Shown piece by piece: positions 11,901-63,368 of a stretch of 64,000 bases of DNA. Numbering within the stretch: the first letter of the stretch is position 1; each line of letters opens with the position of its first letter. The translations under genes were made by a program, and so were the position numbers. The notes beneath the pieces are model-generated. The model saw only the letters and a program-made list of their open reading frames with translations, ran no database searches and was not told where the DNA came from. Source of the DNA: Ficedula albicollis (lineage: Eukaryota > Chordata > Aves > Passeriformes > Muscicapidae); assembly GCF_000247815.1 (NCBI RefSeq), contig NW_004775881.1, positions 1,672,878 to 1,736,877 on the forward strand, written 5' to 3'.

Positions 11901-14675
11901 TTTCATATTGGATTATCCTATATATATCCTGTATAATTTCATATAGGATCTCTTACTAAGAAAGAAAAATAAAGGTCTGTGTGGATGAAAAATTATGTGG
12001 ACCTTCAGTGTAGTTCAAATGGACTAGAGTGGCATCCTGTTATTTTTAATAGAGGTGCCTTCATTTGCTAATTTGTAACATTTATCTGTTCATTTGTTCC
12101 TCCAGAAAGCTTAATGGTTTTTTTTTTTCCTTTTTTAATTTTAGATTAAGGAATACTTGTATTCCAAGACAAAGAAAATGGCTATTAAGAGGATTATATG
12201 CTTCACATTTATCAGAGAACAGCAGTATTATATTATAAATAAATGTTCTTTTTGCATTTCGCAGTGTCAAATTAAATTACACTTTAAAAAATCTGGAAAC
12301 ATCCTGGCAATATTATAACAAGTAACAAGTTTATAATTTACATGCAAACACTACTACTACATTTTAAAAATTATTTTAAAATAAGGAGAAAAAAGTTGTA
12401 TTGTGTAAGTACCTAACAAAAGCTTCTTAGATGGAAACTATTTTTAATGAAATCATGCATTTATTTTAATTAAATGCTTCATGAAAACATTGGCTATTGT
12501 GCAAAGCAATAAATTTGTCACACAATCTACTGTCATTTTACATATCAATTACCAAGAAAAAAAAGTGTGACTGTAAATGGCATACTTTGAATCAGACTTA
12601 CATTTCGATGAACGTATTTTAGCCATCTTTACTATGTGGATTTTCCTTTTGTTGCAAGTTTTTCTGCTTTTACAGTCAAAGTTAGAAACTGCAACTTCAT
12701 CATAATGGTATGATACTGTCTTTATATGTAAAAAGTAGTATGCAGAGTAGACATACAGGCTTTCTGATATCATGCCATTATTTAGTCAGAATGCCGTTCT
12801 GAAGAAAACACCTCTACACATGTATAATGCACATGAAAGAAAGAGCACAGCCAAAAAAAAAAAAAAATCCCACCGAAAAGAACCATAGAAAGCAGCAGCA
12901 ACAGCTAAGTAAGAGTCAAAAATCTGAGTATGAGCGAAGTTCACAGCAGTTCACAGTCATATTTTGATATTGTAAGATTACTGACTAAAAATGCAGTGCA
13001 AGATAAACTTCAGGTAGTTCCCTCTCCATGAGCAATAATGACCACAGTACAGATATTTTAAGGAGATTCTGCTAACTCTGTTTATTTTAGTAGTTTGGTC
13101 TTTCATTTTTTTTAAAATGAAGAATAATTTATAAAATTGACTTTACCAATTATATTTTACATAATAATGCTGGTTTCTTTCTTTTGTTTAAAGATGCGTA
13201 TTGGCCTTCATTCTGGATCCGTCTTTGCTGGAGTTGTTGGGGTTAAAATGCCTCGTTATTGCCTTTTTGGAAATAATGTAACCCTAGCCAATAAGTTTGA
13301 ATCGTGCAGTATACCTAGAAAAATAAATGTCAGCCCAACAACCTACAGGTACAGTGCAGTACATAAAATGTCCACCTGCAGTAGTTACTGTAGTAGTCTA
13401 TTATATTCCTGTTGTTTTTTGGCTGGTTAAAATAAGCAAAATTATAAATTATTTTTTGCCTTTTAAAGAAGCTCTGCTACCCTCACTACAGCCTTGACTG
13501 TAGTCTGTTGTTCCCACTCAGCTTGTATCCACTGCCACAAATCTGATAATGCCTTGTGGAAAGGTTCCGTATACAACATCAGACAGAGAATTTGTCACAT
13601 GCTCCTTCCTGACATCCCCTGCAGCATGTGTTATGTGACATAGAGGGTGCCAAGCTTTAGATGATCTTGGATAGGTGATGTAGAAAAAGTAGCACAGATA
13701 TTAAAGTACAGAGAAAGGAACCCTTTTGATCATGCACTCTGAAAACGCAGAGAGAGCATTAGCATCACCAGTGCTTATGTATGTCAACATAAGCAGTGCT
13801 GGCCAACAGTGATTGTTTTTCCATTCCACTGGTATGGAAAATCATTTTGAGTCATACCCCTATAAAATAGGCAGTTTGATTAATGGGTAAACTGTTGTCA
13901 TTGTGGAGTTTCTTTTTTTTTCCTGACTGAACAAGGTGTTAACCTCCTTTTTGTTTGATGTTTTTTAAATTTTGGTTCATTCACCAATTCTAAAGACACA
14001 TTAATAACATTATGGCAGCTCGCACAACTCCTGAATATTGCAGTAATTGTTTGAAAGCTCTGGTACGAGTTATCAACATTTATCCCTACAGATAAGAAGT
14101 CTCTGTTTCAATCTGTGAAAAAGCAAATAATATTAGAATTGATAAGAGGGTCTGAATAGTTTAATTAATGAGGTTCACAGTATTCCATTCTTTGAATGTG
14201 TGGATGTGAGCTAGCTGTCAGCACTGAATAATTTTTGAAAATATTTACAATAAACATTGACAAGACTAAAAAAGGGGTGATACTTGGTTACTTGCACCGA
14301 TGCACAAGTTAATAGGTTATCAAAGTTACTAAGTAAACATTATTTTTATATTTCCAGTAAATAACTATAAAAATTGAATTTTATTCTCCCTGCCCTACGT
14401 AAAGAATTACTGAATATCTGCACTAATTAGTGATAGATTGATTTTTAATCAAGATGATTCATTTTTGTTCTAGGTTGTTGAAGGAATACCCAGGTTTTGT
14501 GTTCACACCACGCTCAAGAGAGGAGCTTCCCCCAAATTTTCCGAGTGATATCCCTGGAATTTGCTATTTTCTGGATGCTTATATTCAAGGAACAAACTCA
14601 CAGACTTGGTTTCAAAAGAGAGATTTGGGAGATGGCAATGCCAATTTTTTTGGTGAGGAAACAGGAGTAGACTAA
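2739..14675 (+). CDS. GUCY1A1: GUCY1A1, soluble guanylate cyclase alpha-1 subunit (8 coding exons)
   Basis: Joining 2739-2987, 5446-5507, 7190-7248, 8040-8749, 10183-10668, 11190-11333, 13194-13348 and 14474-14675 gives 2067 nt, about 688 residues plus stop; human alpha-1 has 690. All introns are GT-AG and every junction keeps frame. The protein is the alpha half of the cytosolic NO-activated cyclase that makes cGMP from GTP. Domains in order: variable N-terminus, H-NOX-like domain without a haem ligand (about 80-235), PAS-like HNOBA domain (about 275-405), coiled coil (about 410-465) and class III cyclase domain (about 475-665). The two metal-binding aspartates are visible in FSDIVGF (about residue 484) and ETIGDAY (about residue 528). 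There is no frameshift or stop. The start is ATG at 2739 because [20 protein letters not shown] matches the known N-terminus. The beta partner lies downstream in the same orientation, as in other vertebrates. Confidence 0.97.
2988..5445 (+). other. GUCY1A1 intron 1, nothing recognised
   Basis: This is an AT-rich GT-AG intron. Short ORFs within it resemble no family known to me. Confidence 0.7.
5446..5507 (+). CDS. GUCY1A1: GUCY1A1 coding exon 2 (62 nt)
   Basis: This short exon was missed by simple ORF finding. After acceptor CCCTAG it reads [20 protein letters not shown] plus two bases, and it matches the alpha-1 segment that follows LIFPE. The donor is AG|GTATGT, phase 2. It enters the H-NOX-like domain. 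Confidence 0.94.
5508..7189 (+). other. GUCY1A1 intron 2
   Basis: It contains the 102-bp tandem duplication at 6074-6270. Nothing else is recognised. Confidence 0.7.
6074..6270. repeat. Tandem duplication, period 102
   Basis: Two near-identical copies at 6074-6175 and 6176-6270 differ by few bases (TTGCATGC versus TTGAATGC). They lie in GUCY1A1 intron 2. Confidence 0.93.
7190..7248 (+). CDS. GUCY1A1: GUCY1A1 coding exon 3 (59 nt)
   Basis: This exon follows acceptor TTTGCAG, with one base completing Arg. It reads [19 protein letters not shown] and ends in one base of a Gly codon before GTAATG. It corresponds to the human SLEREDFEKTIAEQAVAAG region and is less conserved than its neighbours. 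Phases 2 and 1 match the flanking exons exactly. Confidence 0.93.
7249..8039 (+). other. GUCY1A1 intron 3, nothing recognised
   Basis: It begins with a TA-rich patch at about 7268-7312 (repeated TATATA and ATTATA). Nothing else stands out. Confidence 0.7.
8040..8749 (+). CDS. GUCY1A1: GUCY1A1 coding exon 4 (H-NOX-like and PAS-like region)
   Basis: This is the largest exon, about residues 124-360, from [14 protein letters not shown] to VRVRRWDN and the following residues. It covers most of the haem-free H-NOX-like domain and much of the PAS-like HNOBA domain. Landmarks are [20 protein letters not shown], the CFHNDC segment and [15 protein letters not shown]. The donor is ATG|GTAAGA, phase 0. 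Reading on past 8749 gives non-homologous residues and a stop, as expected for intron. Confidence 0.96.
8750..10182 (+). other. GUCY1A1 intron 4, nothing recognised
   Basis: One 9-bp perfect inverted repeat (CCTTTGGTG at 9150, CACCAAAGG at 9193) is present, within chance expectation. Confidence 0.7.
10183..10668 (+). CDS. GUCY1A1: GUCY1A1 coding exon 5 (PAS end, coiled coil, start of cyclase domain)
   Basis: This exon encodes residues 361-522, starting at the GTA of [11 protein letters not shown] rather than at the next ATG. It contains the end of the PAS-like domain, the signalling helix/coiled coil with [13 protein letters not shown], and the first metal-binding aspartate in [14 protein letters not shown]. 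The donor is AAG|GTACAC after GELDVYK. Confidence 0.97.
10669..11189 (+). other. GUCY1A1 intron 5, nothing recognised
   Basis: This is a short AT-rich intron between the two aspartate-bearing exons. Confidence 0.75.
11190..11333 (+). CDS. GUCY1A1: GUCY1A1 coding exon 6 (second catalytic aspartate)
   Basis: This 48-codon exon, residues 523-570, follows acceptor TTTTAG. It reads [18 protein letters not shown] onward to SPHGEPIK. The Asp of TIGDAY is the second metal ligand of the GTP site. It is nearly identical to mammalian alpha-1. The donor is AAG|GTCATA. Confidence 0.97.
11334..13193 (+). other. GUCY1A1 intron 6, nothing recognised
   Basis: This AT-rich intron has a 15-base A tract at about 12854-12868. 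No known repeat or coding segment was recognised. Confidence 0.7.
13194..13348 (+). CDS. GUCY1A1: GUCY1A1 coding exon 7
   Basis: After acceptor AAAG the exon reads [20 protein letters not shown] and on through [16 protein letters not shown] to SPTTY plus two bases. Where class III cyclases use an Asn/Arg pair, alpha-1 has Thr and Lys here; beta-1 supplies the pair. The donor is AG|GTACAG, phase 2. Confidence 0.97.
13349..14473 (+). other. GUCY1A1 intron 7, nothing recognised
   Basis: This is the last intron, AT-rich, with no recognised element. Confidence 0.7.
14474..14675 (+). CDS. GUCY1A1: GUCY1A1 last coding exon with stop codon
   Basis: After acceptor TTCTAG the exon completes Arg and reads [20 protein letters not shown] to the C-terminal [11 protein letters not shown] and TAA at 14673-14675. 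The tail matches the alpha-1 family (human ends in ASGID). Confidence 0.96.
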
Positions 14676-14698
14676 ATAGTACATTCACAAATGTATAG

Positions 14699-14728
14699 AA
14701 TAAATATTTGGATTTTTTTTTTAATAAA
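14699..14728 (+). terminator. Candidate proximal polyadenylation signals of GUCY1A1
   Basis: AATAAA occurs at 14699-14704 and again at 14723-14728, just after the stop codon. Further AATAAA hexamers lie at 15419, 15474 and 15924. Which is used cannot be told from sequence; this family often has a long 3' UTR, so a distal signal is plausible. Confidence 0.35.
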
Positions 14729-16189
14729 TTGAAAATTTTTAAAACCATATGAAACCTGAAAGCACTTTAGATTGTTAACACCTGAAAGCCAGTATTTAAA
14801 TTTCAGGAAGTATGTCACTGACTACTTTTTATTTTTCCTTAGCATAAGGAACATAGTCGCAAAAGTAATGTTGCAATGTCACTGTTGGAAATGCTACTAT
14901 AAACTGTATTTTCCCTGTGGTAATTTGTAAGTGCTACAGTTCTCTCTATACTGAGAATTCTAGATGTATTGTATATGCAGTTTGTCAGGAGATGTGATGT
15001 GCAAGTGATGCAGCCACATGCGGTGTTGTGAGCTGCTGCTTATCAATGACTATGAAAATGTTTTTTCTTAGAGATTCCGTAAGAAAATGTCCATTAAAAT
15101 ATTGTCCTTGCCATCACATACTCCTTCCAGTCCATCATTTGGGCCCCACCCTAGAAGACTGATGACCATCTTTTCACACTGACTAGTCAAAGTATGACAG
15201 TGCTCAGCATTTTCTGGATCAGGCTGCTAATTGTAGCTAAAACACATGCATAGCAAAGTTGCTGCTTACTGTTTCATGAACTTTATTTTGTATGTAAAAT
15301 GAATATAGATTAAAACACTGTATAATCACATACTAACATCTCTGTAATCATCAAACTATTTTAGTTCATAGGGTTTTAAAGTACTTAATAATATCCACTT
15401 GTTATTATGTATTACAGCAATAAATGTTTTCTTTTTGTCGTCATTTACATTTGAAATGTTTTAACGGAAGTATAATAAAATATGCTTTGAAATGTTTGCT
15501 TAGAAATTAAATTACATTCAGCTTATTCAAGGATGCAATGTGGATGTGATGTGCTGTGGAAATGGCCATTGCATGCTCGCTACAAAGTTGTCAGGGGATA
15601 TTTTCAGGTGAACAGAGATGCTTTTAAACATATGAACATATTTACAAAGATAATAATACTACAGCACAAGCTTTTCTGTTTTGGCTGATGGAATATCTGC
15701 AGGCTGGAGAACTGCACAGCTTATACACTTACTACTACTACCAGGTATTATTAGTTATTATTCTAGCCTCTTCACTTCCTCGGGTTTGGCTTATCAAGCC
15801 ATAAAAGTCTCTTCAAATCACTCGCTACTGAATCACATTTTGCTGTTTTAACATTTACAGGGAGTAATTACATTAGACTAAGGTGCTATTTTGTTCATTT
15901 TCTGATCTTACATTCTGAAGCTCAATAAACCATTTTATCCTACTAGTTTTTGGTAGAAACTCATACATGTACCATCAGAATATTGAGAAAATATCTTAGA
16001 AGATACTAGAATTAAGAACATCTTAAACCCATATTTCAATTCAGATTTCTGTGAGGAGCAAAACTTGAACTATTGAATCCTTCTTGAAGTCTACTATGTC
16101 CATCAGAGATGTTTAGAAATAGTTCTGTGGCACAAAAATGAAACCAGAAAATCTGTGTATTACAAAAATACACATCTGTCTTGCACACA

Positions 16190-16191
16190 CC

Positions 16192-16239
<48 letters not shown>

Positions 16240-16262
16240 GCACATATATACACATATATACA
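16190..16262. repeat. (CA)n microsatellite with TA-rich borders
   Basis: The core is CA dinucleotide at 16201-16236, about 17-18 units, with ATATAT and CACATATATA borders. It lies between the two cyclase genes. Confidence 0.97.
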
Positions 16263-16600
16263 AGCACATGTATTTGTAACACTTTATACTGCAGTGTTTC
16301 AAGGAAACAAGAACTATCCAATCTTGGAGACTGATCTTTCCAATATTTTATTGGTCAGACAATTCTATGGAGAGAAGTACCCAGAAGTTACTAGCAGTCC
16401 CATGTGGGTAAGCCTGGGTATAAAAATGGGGGAGTATTTGACTCCTCACAGTTCAGTAGGCTTATGTTATTAAACCAGGAATGACTGAAGTCAGTATGAA
16501 TCTATCTGTCCCTGTTAAGAAATAAATAGGCTTTTTCATTTAAAAGGAGCTTTTTTCTCAGATCTGCCAAATGGGCAAGTCTACCAAATGGGAAGTATGT

Positions 16601-16771
16601 TTAGGAGGAAAGTTCCTTTTATCCCTAGAGGACAAATATTGCCGTTTAGGAGGAAAGTTCCTTTTATCCCTGGAAGACAAATATTGCTGGACTGGATGAT
16701 GGCCATTTGTTTAGGAGGAAAGTTCCTTTTATCCCTAGAGGACAAATATTGCTGGACTGGATGATGGCCAT
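16601..16771. repeat. Three staggered copies of an intergenic unit
   Basis: TTAGGAGGAAAGTTCC recurs at 16601, 16645 and 16711, and the segment CTGGACTGGATGATGG recurs twice. Spacings of 44 and 66 bp indicate nested duplication. Confidence 0.92.
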
Positions 16772-19623
16772 TCTCCAGGCCAAATTCCATATAAATCTGT
16801 CATTAGATAGTATGTTACTCATGGCAGTTCTTGATACCTTCCCTAGTGATGACAACCTTCCAGGAATAATTCTGATAAGGTGCTTTACTGTACACAGAAA
16901 GCAATATGCTTGAGTCTTAGTGAAGTAAATAGGATTTAGGCACATATTTATGACAATGATTCACTAAAGTACTTTAAAATGTGTTTAGACCTGTTCTACA
17001 AAAACCCCTATAAATCCATTTAGCTTTAAACCTAATTTAAGAATTTAGGTCTCACACAAGCTGTTCCTCTGTTTAAATTCTTTTGCTGAATAAATATATA
17101 TTTAATAAGGGACCAATATTTTAATTGATCTTTTCACTTAGATCTAAAATATTCCTTTCACCTTTTAACTAATCATTTCACTTAAATTGAAAAAAAAAGG
17201 AATCAGAAAGCTAATAAGCAAATTGTTGACATAAATGGAAGGAAGACAATTTAACTGATGCAATACTGGGACACTTTGGAAGAAAAAAAAATAATTGGTT
17301 TTAAGTTGATCTCTTCTGTAGTATAGTGTATGATAATGTGGAAATTTTCAAGGACTATGCAATGCTAATTATACAAATGTAAAAATACCTTACTATTGTG
17401 TCCAGAAACAGTTTTGTTATGTGTGATATTTTATTAGTTCATGAAGATTCTGTGTGGCTGATTCCTGTTCACACTTAGAGTATGTGATGGAAGATACATT
17501 TTTATCACTGCAGTTTCTTTGCCAAAGAATCATAAATGGCCCTTAAAATAAGAAGTGGGTCCTTTGAATCTTAACATTGACATAGCTAAAGTAAAAGCTA
17601 TACCAAAAGAATTCAGTTAATTTTATTTCATTCAGGCATGACCTGATAAGATTTCAGGGGGTGTTGGAAAAAATTTGCATTACTGGTGTCAGAGGAAGTG
17701 CAATTAGTGTGGAGCTGATGCTTGCTTTCTCTCTGAACTACTGTGCAAAACCAGAGCAAAGGGAGTCACAGAAACTGACAGAACAGTGAAGCGCACAGAT
17801 TAATTGAGCCCTTGGGACAGATGTACTTCTTCCTGGGAAAACTTGTGAAGGCGGAATTCAGACCTCCCCCAAACCCAGTTTGTTTCCCCCATCATTTTCT
17901 TTTGAAATATTTCCAGAAACAGCTACAATTAATAGTACAGAGGGCAAAATTAGTACTTCCAACTAAATGCCATCAGAATTAAGGGAATTACTCTTGAATC
18001 TTGGCAATGGGACCCTTTTCCAAACCCCACCCATCCTAGAACCTAGAGGCCACTCCAGCTGCTAACATTTTATTCATGCCTGCCCATTGTTCTGAAAAAG
18101 TGCTGGGAGATTTGCTTCCTGCAACAGCAATGACTTTTGTGGCTGTTTGCCATAGAGTGTACAAGGTACAAGCTGCTTTCAAAACTCTGCTCCAGTTTAT
18201 CATAAGTCAGCTTGGCAGGAACCCAATTCAACTTTCTGAAATGAGAGCTAGGACTTGCTTTTCTGCCTCTAAAGTCTAAAAGGTGTATGCCACAACAGTC
18301 TTTGAGACTTCTAAAACCACTTCTGATGGTGTGGCTGCTCACAACTGCATAGGAAGAAAATAATCTGATATAAGGTTTGTTTGGTTTTGTTATTTTAAAT
18401 TTTCCAATCCCGTTTGGGTATATTCACTGGCAATCCTTTTATGCAGAGCATGATGGAAGAGTAAAAGCCACTGTCTTAGGTTACTGAGCAGTGCTCTGAT
18501 ACCGAAACACAAATAAAAGAAGAAAGATAATCAATGATTCTGGAACCTTTGCTACATCCAAATGCAACAGTTTAAAGATACATACTCTCTAGAGCACAAG
18601 CAGTAGGATCTAAATGTTAAATATGCAGTTAGGGTGGAACATGAAGCTGGAAAACCAATCAAAGAAGTAATAAACTGCGAAAGAATCTGAAATGAAGTAA
18701 ACAACCTTATAAAGTTGTGTGTTTCATCTGCTTTGGCAGACTTTTGATGCTGAAAGCAAAGTTAAGCCAGTCATTTCCTAATATAAATGTAAATGAACAC
18801 ATTGCTTTGCAGCCTCATTGTAAGATGGCCTTTGAAGATCTGTGCTAAAATTGCTTCTCATTTTTTGAGCAGTACAAAATTACAAATTTTTGCGCCACTA
18901 CAGCAAATGCATATCCTGCACACACAGCAGCATGTAAACAGAGAATATATCCAGTAGCATCCCAAGGATATGTAAAGGGTTCAGACATAGAAACATTTCC
19001 ACTCTACTGATTTTTCAGCCCAAACAAAACCTGCCAAAGAAGTATTAAGGACAAAGGCACTCCCAGGGGCTTTGGACTACAGGCATGTGAAGATGAACAG
19101 GAGTCCTTCCACCAACTGCAGATGATGTTGGGGAAAATTTATACAAATGATTAGTTCACTCTACATGGCTAAGATTACATTCCTCTAACAGGAGGATGCA
19201 ATAAAGCTCCCAGTTTCTCAAATGTACACATTAGTGCATTACAGAATAGCATGGAAATATTGAGGGCTGATTCATCATAGCTTGTCAATATCAGGACTGA
19301 AAAACTATGTAATAGGATAGGAGAACACGGTATAGTGGTATAGTAGAAATAATGAATCTTGCTGAAGTGAACTTAAGAGGGTGTTTCTGCACCTGAGAAG
19401 TATTATGACAATTCCAAATGTCAGGTCTCAGACCTTAACTAGAAAATATCTGTATGTCCATGTTGGTAAAGTAACTCCGTCTTCAGTAAGTGGAATCCAG
19501 CAATACTATATAAGGCAGTCTTTTAATTCAGGACTTCAGTAACAAAATTAACTGCAAAAGCAAAGTCCATAGTAAAAAAATGCAACTTGTGCATTAACAC
19601 AAACCATATGCATCTGAATGCAG

Positions 19624-19741
19624 ATGTTCTTGGCCAGCTAGCAGTTTTGTCAAAGTTAGTCTCTGTTAGTTAGCAGCTGTCCATGTTCTTGGCCAGCTAG
19701 CAGTTTTGCCAAAGTTAGTCTCTGTTAGTTAGCAGCTGTCC
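19624..19741. repeat. Tandem duplication, period 59
   Basis: Two copies begin ATGTTCTTGGCCAGCTAGCA and differ by a single base (TTTTGTC versus TTTTGCC). They are intergenic. Confidence 0.93.
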
Positions 19742-22337
19742 TTTCACACTGCATAAAAGGATCCTATGCTACTTTTTGCTTTCATGAATCTCACCAAGAG
19801 TTGCCAGAGGAAGTCAGCATCTCAAATTAGGAAGAAAGATGTTAAAATAAAAGATATATAACATGTACCTAGTGCATGAGGCTCCCCAAACAGGACTGTG
19901 TGCCATAGTGGAATCAGCTGCAGGCTTTTTGGAAGTGCATCAGACACAGTCCAAATGTTTGTGTAATATGCATGATGCATGTGGCCTAGCAGTTCTGATA
20001 CTGACATGAGTGGGCCTTGGAAGCATAGCTCAGTATTAACAGCTTAGTTTGACATTTGATATTTATCTTATTGACTTCGAGCCTCTCATCCAGATGAATG
20101 CAAATCTTGCCTAAGACTTCCAGACAGCCTTGATTGAGCAGGTATGTGGAACAGAGGCTTGTCCTTCTCAACAAATCACTTGGTTGAATTCTTTAATTCA
20201 GCATCTTCCAAGCTTTTAAAAGGAGACCCCTGTCTTAGAAAACTAAATCGATCACTGCTTGCTTTTACTACAACCATGCTGTTTTCACTTCGCATTTTAC
20301 AAATCTCACCTTGACAAGAACTTCCATTATAATGGGTTAATCGCAAGAACAGTCTGCAAATGCAACAATTTAATATTTATCTAATCAATTTTGACCCTTG
20401 TAGATATCAGCACTTTTGAAAAAGTTTCACTCAGGTACAAAAAATCACCAGATAATTCACCTTCTGAAAGCCACAATGAAAAATAATTCCATATAATGTC
20501 TCCAATACTTCGTGAGCATGAGGGCTTACCCCATACACAAAGTGGATTCACTTGAAATCTGTGAAAAATGAGAAATTTCTTTTACACCTATTTTCAATAG
20601 TCAACTTGTTTCCTGCCCGGGATGGGCTGCCTTGACATTTGTATCCTCAAAACTGTTTTATATGTGCTTGAAGGAGAAGACTAGCTCCACTGGAGGGCAA
20701 AAGTTCCAGGTGTTGTCTTTGCACTACCAGTATTAGGCACACAAAGATGTAACTGCAACATTTGTAGGTTAGGATATGTTTTCCCATTTTCCCAAAATTT
20801 ATTTCCTACCAAAAAATAAAAAGTAGATTGTGACCTGATGTGTTCACATCTTAGTTAGTTGGTGACAACCTCTCTTTAGCTACAGGGAAGCACAGCCTTT
20901 GATCAGGTTCCAACAGTATAATTTATTACATTATCTCTGTTGTCAGTTTTCTGGAAATGGAAGAGATTTTTAGAAATTTGCATCTCTTCAATTTTTGTTT
21001 GGTTTTCTACACAGAGATATTCAACCAGTAGTTCAGAGTAGTTTGTTTAATTTATCTAAATATTTTCTTTCCTCCCTTCAAAATTAGCATATTACTTATA
21101 TGATTTTAACTGGTTATACTGAAGCTTTTGTTCTTGGTCATTCTTTAACAAACCTAAAATTGGTTTTCCCAGTAGATTTGGACTGTGTTAAGTAGAATTG
21201 ATGACTATGCCTGCATGACCTAAAAGTGGGGTTTACCTCTGCAGTTCTTGGAATGTCTGCTGAGATGATTTTGACAAATTCCTAATGCCTATCAACTTGT
21301 GTCCTCGCTTACTAGAATTTTTAAAAGCTCTTAACATAGTTTCAAAAGTTCACCAGGCAGTAGTTGAAATTTCAAAAGATTTTACATGCCTCCATTTTTT
21401 AACTTATTTACATGGAATTTCCCACACCAATTATTTTTTTTTCAAGAACTATGTGAACAGTTCAAATGTTAAACTTATTCTGCACTATTTTACTAAGGTA
21501 TGAACTTCTGTAATTTTACCTACATTTAGAATCCGTCTGGTCTGACTAGTGTTTATGGCATCACATAGCAAGGTTTCTGCCCAAAAGCTATGATGCTAGT
21601 AGTTCATTAGGTATTCACCCCATTATCCACCTAGATTAAAACTAATTATCTTTTTAATATGTTTTGATTCTTCTTAAACAAGTTTTAAAAAATCAGTGGT
21701 CTCCCTAGAATTTTTATTTTATACACTGGTGCCAGGTCTTTTGATCGTACAAAGGGCTTTAACCTATATGGTGCTGTATTGTCTCTTTTTTATTCCTTGT
21801 GTATGATAACATATGATGGAGTGCGTTACTTCCGAACTGGTCTTGGCATATTGTCTCTGCTCAAAACCTTCTGTTGTAAGCGTCATACTTTACTCACAGA
21901 ACCCTCTAAGAAGCCACATTCAGGAGGTTAATGATACAACATAGTGTTTATTCACACTGACATCTGAGGAGGGCTCATAAACACACAAAAAAAACCATTA
22001 CTGAAAGCACTCGTTATTATACTTTTAGCTTCACTGGCCTTTCAGAAATGAATGCACAGGAGCAGAAATGTCTGCGATGACTTTGTCGCTCAGATTCTTC
22101 CCTTTTTTGGGGACATTTTTCCTCCTAAAAGCTAAGCGTTACAAGAAACAACTGAAGCATTCTTGCGAAGGCAACCTCTGCAGAGAGAACTGACTCCAGG
22201 GCAAGCACGCGTTGCCCTACAGGCACCCACCCAAGCACTATGCGCACGATGGGTACGAGCACGAGCGCCCGGACACCGGGATCCATCCCAGCTCCCCGCC
22301 GGACGCGGGCAGCGGCCGCCCCTCGAGCCCCGGGCGG

Positions 22338-22711
<374 letters not shown>

Positions 22712-22726
22712 GGCGGCGGCGGCACC

Positions 22727-62271
<39,545 letters not shown>

Positions 62272-62806
62272 NNNNNNNNNNNNNNNNNNNNNNNNNNNNN
62301 NNNNNNNNNNNNNNNNNNNNNNNNNNNNNNNNNNNNNNNNNNNNNNNNNNNNNNNNNNNNNNNNNNNNNNNNNNNNNNNNNNNNNNNNNNNNNNNNNNNN
62401 NNNNNNNNNNNNNNNNNNNNNNNNNNNNNNNNNNNNNNNNNNNNNNNNNNNNNNNNNNNNNNNNNNNNNNNNNNNNNNNNNNNNNNNNNNNNNNNNNNNN
62501 NNNNNNNNNNNNNNNNNNNNNNNNNNNNNNNNNNNNNNNNNNNNNNNNNNNNNNNNNNNNNNNNNNNNNNNNNNNNNNNNNNNNNNNNNNNNNNNNNNNN
62601 NNNNNNNNNNNNNNNNNNNNNNNNNNNNNNNNNNNNNNNNNNNNNNNNNNNNNNNNNNNNNNNNNNNNNNNNNNNNNNNNNNNNNNNNNNNNNNNNNNNN
62701 NNNNNNNNNNNNNNNNNNNNNNNNNNNNNNNNNNNNNNNNNNNNNNNNNNNNNNNNNNNNNNNNNNNNNNNNNNNNNNNNNNNNNNNNNNNNNNNNNNNN
62801 NNNNNN
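62272..62806. other. Assembly gap (535 N)
   Basis: The gap is flanked on the left by a 33-bp tandem duplication at about 62208-62270. The missing last GUCY1B1 exon could lie in this gap, under the poly-G run or beyond 64000. Confidence 0.99.
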
Positions 62807-63103
62807 CAATGAGATCTAGACTCAAAGTGTGCTACAAACTTAGACAATGAGGTTACAGTGTGCTAGCTGCTTTGCCATAGCTGAGCAGGTGCATGCATTG
62901 CATCCATTGTCAACAAGAAGAAAAAAAGATAAAAGTAATTTACATAGCTTGAATTTTGCCCTGAGTTTTCAGCTAATGCATTTAATCTTAAAAACATACT
63001 TGACTAAAATAATGAAAGTCATCAGTTACCTTGGCTGAAATAATTCTTGTAAGTCAGAGGAAATTAATAATGTGTCTGAAGGCTCATGTACTTCTGAAAA
63101 TGC
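62807..63103. other. AT-rich sequence right of the gap, nothing recognised
   Basis: No exon-like segment is recognised in this stretch before the duplicated blocks that fill the window end. Confidence 0.5.
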
Positions 63104-63247
63104 AATCTAGGCTATTAAACTGTTTAGGCTTTTTAGGAGATCTAATCCAGATTTATTACCACTGGTACCCAAGNTAATCTAGGCTATTAAACTGTTAAGG
63201 CTTTTTAGGAGATTTAATCCAGATTTATTACCACTGGTACCCAAGTA
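63104..63247. repeat. Tandem duplication, period 72, with a single N at the joint
   Basis: AATCTAGGCTATTAAACTGT starts copies at 63104 and 63176, with one unknown base at 63174. A single N between two overlapping ends is typical of contig joining without overlap removal. Confidence 0.94.
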
Positions 63248-63368
63248 TATTGATATTTTAACGGTAACTCCCAGTATTAACCCCCTGTGCTTTAATTCTG
63301 CATTTTAACTCTGCATTTTAATTCTGTATTTTAATATATATTACTTAATTTTGAGAATACTTTTCCAT

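Larger units (their letters stand above)
14729..22189. other. Intergenic region between GUCY1A1 and GUCY1B1
   Basis: It contains a possible distal GUCY1A1 3' UTR, the (CA)n microsatellite and the small duplications at 16.6 and 19.6 kb. No further gene is recognised; short ORFs here look random. Confidence 0.6.

Noticed and set aside
16036..16473. Open frames on both strands over the CA repeat
   Set aside because: They are created by the dinucleotide repeat (Cys-Val and Thr-His runs).
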